Shown: positions 1 through 4,636 of the stretch, piece after piece
How positions within the stretch are numbered: position 1 is the stretch's first letter
Layout: each line of letters begins with the position of its first letter
Source of the DNA: Comamonadaceae bacterium
Lineage (GTDB): Bacteria; Pseudomonadota; Gammaproteobacteria; Burkholderiales; Burkholderiaceae_C
Assembly (NCBI GenBank): GCA_021286965.1
Contig: JAJTBK010000366.1
Coordinates: forward strand, 1-5,998
DNA: 5,998 bases
Direction: 5' to 3'
Program-made: the position numbers and the translations under genes
Notes under the pieces: generated by a model
Told to the model about the DNA's origin: nothing
What the model saw: the letters and a program-made list of their open reading frames with translations, nothing else
Database searches by the model: none

Positions 1-402
1 CAGCGCGTGCGCGATGGCCAGCGAGCCGTCGCCGCCCACCGTCACCAGGGCGTCGATGCCGGCGCGGGCGAAGGCGGCCAGCAGCTCATCGGAGCGGTCG
101 ATCTCGCGCACGCTGCCATCGGCCTGCAGCTGCGGGAAAGAAAAGGGGTTGCCCTTGTTGGTCGTGCCCAGGATGGTGCCGCCCAGGTGTGCAATGCCGC
201 GCACCGCCTCGTGCGTGAGCGGCAGCAGGCCGCCCTGCGGGTAGCGCTCGGGCAGCAGCAGGCCGTTGTAGCCATCGCGGATACCGACGCATTCCCAGCC
301 CCGGCGCAGCGCCGCCGAGACGGTGGCGCGGATGACCGCGTTCAGGCCGGGAGCGTCGCCCCCGCCGGTGCTGATCGCCAGGCGCCGTATCGGTGCGTTC
401 AT
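1..402 (-). CDS. pfkA: 6-phosphofructokinase, N-terminal part (runs off the left edge)
   Basis: Phosphorylates fructose 6-phosphate to fructose 1,6-bisphosphate, the committed step of glycolysis, in the cytoplasm. The 134 visible residues start MNAPIRRLAI and carry the N-terminal nucleotide-binding motif STGGGDAPGLNAVIR (residues 11-25), then GGTILGTTNKGNPF (74-87), then VGGDGS (122-127). In E. coli PfkA the matching GGDGS holds Asp103 and Gly104; pyrophosphate-dependent enzymes usually have Asp at the second position (GGDD). The Gly here (residue 126) therefore favours ATP as donor, but the second diagnostic position (124 in E. coli) lies outside the window. The ATG at 402-400 has a strong AGGAGG ribosome site. 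The gene begins 12 bases after the stop of the isochorismatase-like gene, so the two are probably co-transcribed. About the last 60% of the usual length is missing only because the window ends. Family is sure; phosphate donor is inferred. Confidence 0.93.
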   Translation of the reverse strand, partial: MNAPIRRLAISTGGGDAPGLNAVIRATVSAALRRGWECVGIRDGYNGLLLPERYPQGGLLPLTHEAVRGIAHLGGTILGTTNKGNPFSFPQLQADGSVREIDRSDELLAAFARAGIDALVTVGGDGSLAIAHAL

Positions 403-407
403 GCCGC

Positions 408-414
408 CCTCCTC
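408..414 (-). promoter_or_regulatory. Shine-Dalgarno site of the phosphofructokinase gene
   Basis: On the minus strand this reads AGGAGGG, ending 5 bases before the ATG at 402. It fixes the start. It lies in the 12-base gap after the upstream TAA stop (417-415), so the gene has its own strong initiation signal although it is probably the second gene of a transcript. Confidence 0.8.
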
Positions 415-1017
415 TTACTTAATCAGCTGCAGGATGTCCTTGAAGTCCGGGTGCTCACAGCTGCGCAGCCACTCGAACAGCACCATCTCGGTCGTCACCA
501 GCTCGGCGCCGGCGCCGGCCAGGCGGTCAAAGGCGGCATCGCGGTTGCGCTCGGTGCGCGAGCCGCAGGCATCGGTGACGACCCAGACGTCGAACTCGTC
601 CTCGACCAGCTGCAGCGCCGTCTGCAGCAGGCAGACATGGGTTTCGCAGCCGGCAATGACGATGCCCGGGCGCGCCGGCCCCTGGGGCTGGGGCTTTTGC
701 AGGTGCTTGGGCAGGCTGCGGGCATTGCCGCCCTGGGCGCGCTGGGGCGGGTTGAGCCATTCGCCCAAGCCCTCTTCCGTGGCGCTGAAATGCATCTTCG
801 AGAGCGTCTGGCGGCACAGCGCGCGCAGCTGCGCGTCGTTCGGGCCCAGGCGCGAGGGATTTTGCTCCGTGCCCCACACCGGCACGTCCAGCAGCTGCGC
901 CGCCTGCGCCAGGCGCCGGGCGTTGGCCAGCACGGCGGCGCCATCGTGGATGACGGGCATCAGGCGCTCCTGGTAATCGACCAGGACGAGTTGCGATTCT
1001 TCGGCGTCAAGCAGCAT
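415..1017 (-). CDS. Cysteine hydrolase, isochorismatase superfamily (ISOC/YcaC-like)
   Basis: A 200-residue cytoplasmic alpha/beta hydrolase. The family's Asp-Lys-Cys triad can be placed: Asp14 in LVDYQERL, Lys74 in SKMHFSA, and the nucleophile Cys129 in AGCETHVC (120-129). A further Cys124 lies close by. The C-terminal HPDFKDILQLIK closely resembles the end of animal ISOC1/ISOC2 (HPxFKEIQKLIK), so this is nearer the ISOC/YcaC branch than true isochorismatase (EntB) or nicotinamidase. The natural substrate of that branch is generally unknown. A Pro/Gln-rich stretch at about 88-117 looks like an inserted loop compared with ISOC2. The ATG at 1017 is preceded by a weak AGAAAG purine run (1025-1030). 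It precedes the phosphofructokinase gene by 12 bases, which suggests an operon. Family sure; reaction unknown. Confidence 0.9.
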   Translation of the reverse strand: MLLDAEESQLVLVDYQERLMPVIHDGAAVLANARRLAQAAQLLDVPVWGTEQNPSRLGPNDAQLRALCRQTLSKMHFSATEEGLGEWLNPPQRAQGGNARSLPKHLQKPQPQGPARPGIVIAGCETHVCLLQTALQLVEDEFDVWVVTDACGSRTERNRDAAFDRLAGAGAELVTTEMVLFEWLRSCEHPDFKDILQLIK

Positions 1018-1046
1018 GGCGGGGCTTTCTTCTGTCTAAAACGTTG

Positions 1047-1074
1047 ATTGTCGCCCAGGCGAACGGCCGAACAA
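1047..1074 (-). promoter_or_regulatory. Possible sigma-70 promoter for the hydrolase-phosphofructokinase unit
   Basis: On the minus strand, TTGTTC (1074-1069) and GACAAT (1052-1047) are 16 bases apart, with 4 of 6 matches to each consensus element. Transcription would start near 1040, giving a leader of about 20 bases. The location in the divergent gap is sensible, but the match is modest. Confidence 0.28.
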
Positions 1075-1111
1075 GCGGGCTGATCCCGGTCAAATTTACC
1101 GACCGTTTCAT

Positions 1112-1139
1112 TTGCCCCTACGGCGCAGCGTGGTACTCT
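1112..1139 (+). promoter_or_regulatory. Possible extended -10 promoter for the NlpC/P60 gene
   Basis: TTGCCC (1112-1117) and TACTCT (1134-1139) are 16 bases apart, and a TG one base before the second hexamer (TGGTACTCT) makes an extended -10. The start of transcription would fall at about 1145-1148, at or next to the chosen ATG. If real, the message would be leaderless or nearly so. Confidence 0.3.
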
Positions 1140-1147
1140 CGCCCCCC

Positions 1148-1705
1148 ATGTCCAGATGGTTGTGCCTTCTTTTGCTGGTATGTGCCACGGCCCACGCGGC
1201 GCCCGATACGCCAGCCCCCAGCAGCTCCGAAACCAAAGCGCAGTTTCTCTTCTCGCAAGAGAAGATGCAGCTGACCCTGACGCAATTCGAGGAAATGCGC
1301 GCCAACATGGCCGGCCGCACCTCGGATCTGGTCGTCACGGCCATGGGTTTTCTGGGCGTGCCCTACCGCCGGGGCGGCAACACCGCCGCCACCGGCTTTG
1401 ATTGCAGCGGCTTCGTGCGCTCCATGTACGAGCAAAGCCTGGGCCTGATCCTGCCGCGCAAGGCGTCGGATCAGGCGCAAGCCTCCGAGAGCATCGAGCG
1501 CCACGACCTGCAGCCGGGCGACCTGGTGTTCTTCAACACCATGCGCCGCTCGTTCAGCCACGTCGGCATCTACATTGGCGAGGGCAAATTCATCCACTCG
1601 CCCCGCAGCGGCCAACAGGTGCGCGTGGAGAACATGGATGAGTCCTACTGGCGCCTGCGCTTCAACGGTGCGCGCCGCGTCACCGTCGAAGCGCTGCAAA
1701 AATAA
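1148..1705 (+). CDS. Secreted NlpC/P60-family peptidoglycan endopeptidase
   Basis: A 185-residue cysteine peptidase expected to cut stem-peptide bonds of peptidoglycan in the periplasm. Residues 1-17 form a signal peptide: Arg3, a hydrophobic core (LCLLLLVCATA) and a probable AHA|AP signal peptidase I site. No lipobox is clear. A Ser/Glu/Gln-rich linker (18-60) leads to the NlpC/P60 domain (about 62-180). The catalytic residues are Cys86 in GFDCSGFV, His138 in SHVGIYIG and His150 in FIHSPRSG. The motif LQPGDLVFF (121-129) is typical of the fold. The frame is open further upstream to a TTG at 1112, but only the ATG at 1148 puts the signal peptide at the N-terminus. No Shine-Dalgarno sequence precedes that ATG. 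There is no cell-wall-binding (LysM or SH3) domain. It is divergent from the hydrolase gene and its TAA abuts the stop of the convergent methyltransferase gene. Confidence 0.93.
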   Translation: MSRWLCLLLLVCATAHAAPDTPAPSSSETKAQFLFSQEKMQLTLTQFEEMRANMAGRTSDLVVTAMGFLGVPYRRGGNTAATGFDCSGFVRSMYEQSLGLILPRKASDQAQASESIERHDLQPGDLVFFNTMRRSFSHVGIYIGEGKFIHSPRSGQQVRVENMDESYWRLRFNGARRVTVEALQK

Positions 1706-2665
1706 TCACGCCGGTGCCTGGTACACCAGCACCTTGAGGGCGCGCTCCTCGTCCACATCGGCAAACACCGCAGGGTTTGCCACCCGCTCGACAAAACGCA
1801 GGCCCGGGGCCTGCGTTTGCATTTGGGCGTGCAGAAAATCGCAACCGAGCTCGGGCGCATTCAGGCACAGCAGGGCATAGCCACCGGGTGCCAGCAGCTC
1901 GGGCAGGCGGCGCAACAGCCGGGCGTAGTCCTTGGTGGCGACGAAGCTGCCCTTTTGAAAGCTCGGCGGGTCGATGATGACCAGCCCGTAGGGCCCGCTG
2001 CGCGTGATCTTGCCCCAGGAAGAAAAAATATCGTGCGCCAAAAAGCTCGCGCCCTGCAGCGCGTTGAGCTGGTGGTTGTGCTGCCCCAGGGCGATGGCGC
2101 CACGCGCCATGTCCACGTTCACCACCTGGCGCGCACCCGCCTGCAATGCCGCCACCGAGAAGGCGCAGCTGTAGGCAAAAAGATTGAGCACCTTGGGACC
2201 CTGCCCTGTCTGCGCACACCATTGCGCCACCTGGGCGCGCACCCAGCGCCGGCCCGCCGCCATGTCCAGAAACAAGCCGTGGTTCTGCCCCTTGAGCAGC
2301 TGCACGCGATAGCGCGCACCGTCCTCGCACACCACATGCGGCTCGGGCAGGCGGCCGGCCATCAGCTGCGTGCTGCTTTCACCTTGCAGGCGCAGCGCCT
2401 GGCCGCGCTCCTGGTACACCCAGGTCAGTGGCGTATCCGGGTTCGACGCAAAGCCCCACCGCGCCCAGCACGCCTGCAGCGCCGCCTCCACCTGCGCCAG
2501 CTGCGCGGGGGTGGCCGGGGCAAAGCTGGTGAGCACCAAGGCGGGCGGATAGCTGTCGAGCGTCCACTGCTCGCAACCGGCAAAGCGCCCTCCCCGGCCA
2601 TGAAAAATACGCTGCGCATCACCCGGCGGCGGCATGTGCGCAATGGCGTCCAAGAGCGCCTGCAT
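1706..2665 (-). CDS. Class I SAM-dependent methyltransferase, RlmI/RlmK-like (COG1092 type)
   Basis: A 319-residue cytoplasmic protein, probably an RNA methyltransferase. The N-terminal third has the subfamily signature FHGRGGRFAG (21-30) and a WTLDSYPPALVL strand (34-45). GQNHGLFLDMAAGRRWVR (126-143) leads into the Rossmann domain: motif I LNLFAYSCAFSVAAL (160-174), the motif II acidic residue in VVNVDMARGA (181-190), and the catalytic-region motif IV IIDPPSFQKGS (230-240). This arrangement resembles RlmI and the C-terminal (RlmK) half of RlmL, which methylate 23S rRNA, but it lacks the N-terminal PUA domain of RlmI, so the target cannot be named. The start ATG overlaps the stop of the AhpD-like gene by one base (TGATG), and no good ribosome site precedes it, which suggests translational coupling. 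The stop abuts the NlpC/P60 stop. Confidence 0.88.
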   Translation of the reverse strand: MQALLDAIAHMPPPGDAQRIFHGRGGRFAGCEQWTLDSYPPALVLTSFAPATPAQLAQVEAALQACWARWGFASNPDTPLTWVYQERGQALRLQGESSTQLMAGRLPEPHVVCEDGARYRVQLLKGQNHGLFLDMAAGRRWVRAQVAQWCAQTGQGPKVLNLFAYSCAFSVAALQAGARQVVNVDMARGAIALGQHNHQLNALQGASFLAHDIFSSWGKITRSGPYGLVIIDPPSFQKGSFVATKDYARLLRRLPELLAPGGYALLCLNAPELGCDFLHAQMQTQAPGLRFVERVANPAVFADVDEERALKVLVYQAPA

Positions 2666-3126
2666 CAGCCGGGCTGCCCAGGCTGGTAGTGGCCCGCCTC
2701 CGCACGAAACGGTATCGCCAACCGGTTCCAGCCGTTGATGGCGATCACCGCCAGGGTCAGATCAACCAGGGCCTTGTCGCCAAATGCCGCCTGCGCCTGG
2801 GCATACACGGCGTCCGGCACGCCATGCGCGCCCAGCTGCGTCACGGCCTCGGCCCAGGCCAGGGCCGCCTGTTCACGGGGGCTGAAGAGCTCCGTCTCGC
2901 GCCAGGCGGACAGCAGGTACAGGCGCTGTTCAGTTTCGCCGGCAACGCGCGCATCCTTGGTGTGCATGTCCAGGCAAAAGGCGCAGCCGTTGATTTGCGA
3001 CACCCGGGTCTTGACGAGTTCGAGCAGGCTGTGCTCCAGGCCGCTGCTGCGGCTGTACTGCTCCAGGCCCAGCATGGCCTGGAAGGCGGCAGGGCTGGCC
3101 TGGCGGTAGTCAAGGCGTTGTTTCAT
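2665..3126 (-). CDS. AhpD-like / carboxymuconolactone decarboxylase family protein
   Basis: A 153-residue all-helical protein of the alkylhydroperoxidase AhpD-like branch. The signature LVKTRVSQINGCAFCLDMHT gives the redox pair Cys48 and Cys51 (CAFC) and His55, the usual CxxCxxxH peroxidase-type site. It is followed by REQAALAWAEAVT and AINGWNRLAIPFR, both typical of the CMD family. Such proteins are presumed thiol-dependent peroxide-reducing or related enzymes; none of this branch can be assigned a substrate from sequence. I chose the ATG at 3126 over the in-frame ATG at 3141 because a GGAG sits 9 bases before the former, while only AT-rich sequence precedes the latter. The first 17 bases overlap the end of the DUF488 gene, and the last base overlaps the methyltransferase start. 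It is the middle gene of a three-gene operon. Confidence 0.92.
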   Translation of the reverse strand: MKQRLDYRQASPAAFQAMLGLEQYSRSSGLEHSLLELVKTRVSQINGCAFCLDMHTKDARVAGETEQRLYLLSAWRETELFSPREQAALAWAEAVTQLGAHGVPDAVYAQAQAAFGDKALVDLTLAVIAINGWNRLAIPFRAEAGHYQPGQPG

Positions 3127-3502
3127 GGTCGGTCGCTCCATTCAATAAAAAATCACGCAGCACCACGGCGTTGTTCATCTCGGCGCTGTGGGCGGAATAA
3201 ATCAGGGTGACGGTGCCAGCCTGCGCCTGCGCGCGCAGTGCCTGCACCGCCTCGGGCCGGGCAGCCAGCTCGGCGCGGTAGCGCTGCTGGAATTCGGGCC
3301 AGCGCCCGGGTTCGTGCTGGAACCACTGGCGCAGCGCCGTGCTGGGCGCCAGCTCCTTGGTCCAGCCGGCCAGCGCCAGGGCCTCTTTTTTCAGGCCGCG
3401 CGGCCACAGCCGATCGACCAGGATGCGCGCCCCGTCCTCGGGCGTGGGGCCGTCGTAGGCGCGCTGCAAGCGGATATGGGCGGCAGGAATGGATGCGGGC
3501 AT
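3110..3502 (-). CDS. DUF488 family protein (YeaO-like)
   Basis: A 130-residue soluble protein of unknown function. The hallmarks of the YeaO group of DUF488 are all present: LQRAYDGPTPEDGARILVDRLWPRG (12-36, with DRLWPRG at 30-36), WTKELAPSTALRQWFQH (47-63), the F..RY..EL helix (71-79) and the C-terminal strand TLIYSAHSAEMNNAVVLRDFL (99-119). Length is close to the usual 115-125 residues, with a slightly longer N-terminus and a short polar tail (120-130) whose codons overlap the next gene. No signal peptide or membrane segment. The ATG at 3502 has a good GGAAGG ribosome site 8 bases upstream. It is the first gene of the DUF488-AhpD-methyltransferase operon and is divergent from the EamA transporter gene. 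No biochemical role is established for this group to my knowledge. Confidence 0.9.
   Translation of the reverse strand: MPASIPAAHIRLQRAYDGPTPEDGARILVDRLWPRGLKKEALALAGWTKELAPSTALRQWFQHEPGRWPEFQQRYRAELAARPEAVQALRAQAQAGTVTLIYSAHSAEMNNAVVLRDFLLNGATDHETTP
3136..3139 (-). promoter_or_regulatory. Ribosome site deciding the AhpD-like start
   Basis: GGAG on the minus strand, 9 bases before the ATG at 3126 and inside the coding sequence of the DUF488 gene. It overlaps the first codons of the alternative longer reading (ATG at 3141), which has no such site of its own. This favours the shorter product. Confidence 0.6.
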
Positions 3503-3510
3503 AGCGTAAA

Positions 3511-3516
3511 CCTTCC
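3511..3516 (-). promoter_or_regulatory. Shine-Dalgarno site of the DUF488 gene
   Basis: GGAAGG on the minus strand, 8 bases before the ATG at 3502. Good match and spacing; supports this start for the first gene of the operon. Confidence 0.65.
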
Positions 3517-3614
3517 AAACAAAATGGCCGCAGCGCCATGCACAGCAAGCGCAACCAGCTATTTAAACCATAGCATAGGGCCAAACCGGCGCCCGCAGCA
3601 AACCCCGCTGGGGC

Positions 3615-3650
3615 GCAGGAAAATAATACGCTTGCACATTATTTCCCTGC
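3615..3650. repeat. Inverted repeat, 13-base arms with a 10-base spacer, ahead of the EamA gene
   Basis: The left arm GCAGGAAAATAAT (3615-3627) and the right arm ATTATTTCCCTGC (3638-3650) are reverse complements at 12 of 13 positions; the one mismatch is the sixth base of the left arm. The spacer is ACGCTTGCAC. The AT-rich inner half (AAATAAT/ATTATTT) stands out in a GC-rich genome. It lies in the divergent region, ends 2 bases before the EamA ATG at 3653 and is 113 bases from the DUF488 start. It could be an operator for a dimeric regulator or, if transcribed, a hairpin covering the EamA translation start. Neither strand has a T-run after it that would make it a terminator. Confidence 0.75.
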
Positions 3651-3652
3651 CC

Positions 3653-4567
3653 ATGCCCTGGAAACACTGGTCCGCCGAACGCATCGGCCTGGCCCTGGCC
3701 GCCCTGGCGGCGCTGGGTTTTTCGTTCAAGGCGATTTTCGTCAAGCTCGCCTACGCCGTGCCGCAGGCGCAGGCGGTCGATGCCGTGACCCTGCTGGCGC
3801 TGCGCATGGCGCTGTCACTGCCGGTGTTTGCCTGGGTCGGCTGGCGGGCCGGGCGCACGCTGGCACCGCTGACGCCGCGCGACTGGCTGGCGGTGCTGGC
3901 GCTGGGCCTGCTCGGTTACTACGGCGCCAGTATTCTGGACTTCATGGGTCTGCAGTACATCAGCGCCAGCCTGGAGCGGCTGATTCTTTTTACCTACCCC
4001 ACGCTCACGCTGCTGCTCGGCGTGCTGTTCCTGGGCCAGCGCACCACGCGCGCCCAGGTCGTGGCGCTGCTGCTGTCCTACCTCGGCATTGGCCTGGCCT
4101 TTGCACACGACCTGCGGGTGGCGGGCGACCTGCACAGCGTGCTGCTCGGCGCGGCGCTGGTGCTGGGCTCGGCCCTGTCCTACGCCTTCTACCAGGCGGG
4201 CAGCGAGCCGGCCATCGCCCGCCTGGGGGCGGCGCGCTTTACGGCCCTGGCGCTACTGGTCTCGACCCTGGCGACGCTGCTGCACTTTGCCCTGCGCCAA
4301 CCCCTGGCCGCCTTGCGCCAGCCGGCACCGGTGTACCTGTATGCCCTGGGCATGGCGATTTTCTCCACCGTGCTGCCGGTGTTCATGACCTCGGCCGCCA
4401 TCCGGCGCATCGGTGCGGCGCGCACGGCGCTGATCGGTACCCTGGGGCCGGTGTTGACGATTTTCTTCAGCGCCGGCCTGCTCGACGAACCGCTGTCGCC
4501 CGCACAGCTGCTCGGTGCCGCGCTGGTCGTAGGCGGGGTGGTGCTCATCGGGCGCAGCAAGGCTTGA
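3653..4567 (+). CDS. DMT-superfamily transporter, two EamA domains
   Basis: A 304-residue inner-membrane protein with about ten hydrophobic segments (roughly 11-30, 43-64, 78-97, 106-127, 134-150, 162-181, 194-213, 226-246, 255-275, 283-300), the 5+5 layout of the drug/metabolite transporter superfamily. The first EamA repeat ends with the characteristic SASLERLILFTYPTLTLLLG (104-123). The second contains IGTLGPVLTIFFSAGLLDEP (261-280) and a final glycine-rich helix ending in RSKA. Members export amino acids, nucleobases, drugs or other metabolites; the substrate cannot be told from sequence. The ATG at 3653 lacks a ribosome site. An in-frame TTG at 3632, with AGGA 11 bases before it, would add seven residues and is a real alternative. 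The open frame runs on upstream but is antisense to DUF488 there and not credible. It converges on the lpdA terminator. Confidence 0.92.
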   Translation: MPWKHWSAERIGLALAALAALGFSFKAIFVKLAYAVPQAQAVDAVTLLALRMALSLPVFAWVGWRAGRTLAPLTPRDWLAVLALGLLGYYGASILDFMGLQYISASLERLILFTYPTLTLLLGVLFLGQRTTRAQVVALLLSYLGIGLAFAHDLRVAGDLHSVLLGAALVLGSALSYAFYQAGSEPAIARLGAARFTALALLVSTLATLLHFALRQPLAALRQPAPVYLYALGMAIFSTVLPVFMTSAAIRRIGAARTALIGTLGPVLTIFFSAGLLDEPLSPAQLLGAALVVGGVVLIGRSKA

Positions 4568-4570
4568 GGA

Positions 4571-4607
4571 TAAAAAAGCCGCGCAAGCCTTTCTCAGCTT
4601 GCGCGGC
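4571..4607 (-). terminator. Intrinsic terminator of lpdA
   Basis: On the minus strand, GCCGCGCAAGC (4607-4597) and GCTTGCGCGGC (4588-4578) form a perfect 11-base GC-rich stem with the 8-base loop TGAGAAAG, followed at once by TTTTTTA (4577-4571). It starts 29 bases after the lpdA stop. On the plus strand the stem is preceded by A's and followed by CAGCTCTT, so it would be a poor terminator for the EamA gene. Confidence 0.92.
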
Positions 4608-4609
4608 CA

Positions 4610-4626
4610 GCTCTTAAAAAAAGAGC
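4610..4626. repeat. Small hairpin between lpdA and its terminator
   Basis: GCTCTT (4610-4615), AAAAA, AAGAGC (4621-4626) form a 6-base stem with a 5-base loop, directly beside the main terminator stem. On the minus strand the loop is all T. It is too weak and badly placed to be a terminator by itself; it may be a remnant or an accessory element. Confidence 0.45.
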
Positions 4627-4636
4627 AGTTGGCGCT

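Noticed and set aside
7..1047. 346-codon open frame on the plus strand
   Set aside because: It is antisense to the phosphofructokinase and hydrolase genes, its product is low-complexity Arg/Ala/Gly/Gln, and it has no family motif. It is a shadow of GC-rich codon use.
1087..1104. Short dyad CGGT-N7-ACCG around AAATTT in the divergent promoter region
   Set aside because: The arms are only 4 bases and do not extend in register; this is expected by chance and not enough to call an operator.
1112..1147. TTG start giving 12 more residues on the NlpC/P60 protein
   Set aside because: It would place charged residues before an otherwise normal signal peptide, and it has no ribosome site.
1817..2689. 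290-codon open frame on the plus strand, antisense to the methyltransferase
   Set aside because: The minus-strand frame has clear methyltransferase motifs; this one has none and an Arg/His/Gln-rich composition typical of antisense shadows.
3603..3613. CCCC-GCT-GGGG mini-hairpin upstream of the EamA gene
   Set aside because: The stem is 4 bases with a 3-base loop and no T-run; it is common in GC-rich DNA.
3188..3652. N-terminal extension of the EamA gene to give a 459-residue protein
   Set aside because: The extension is antisense to the DUF488 coding sequence, is not membrane-like and would precede a complete ten-helix transporter.
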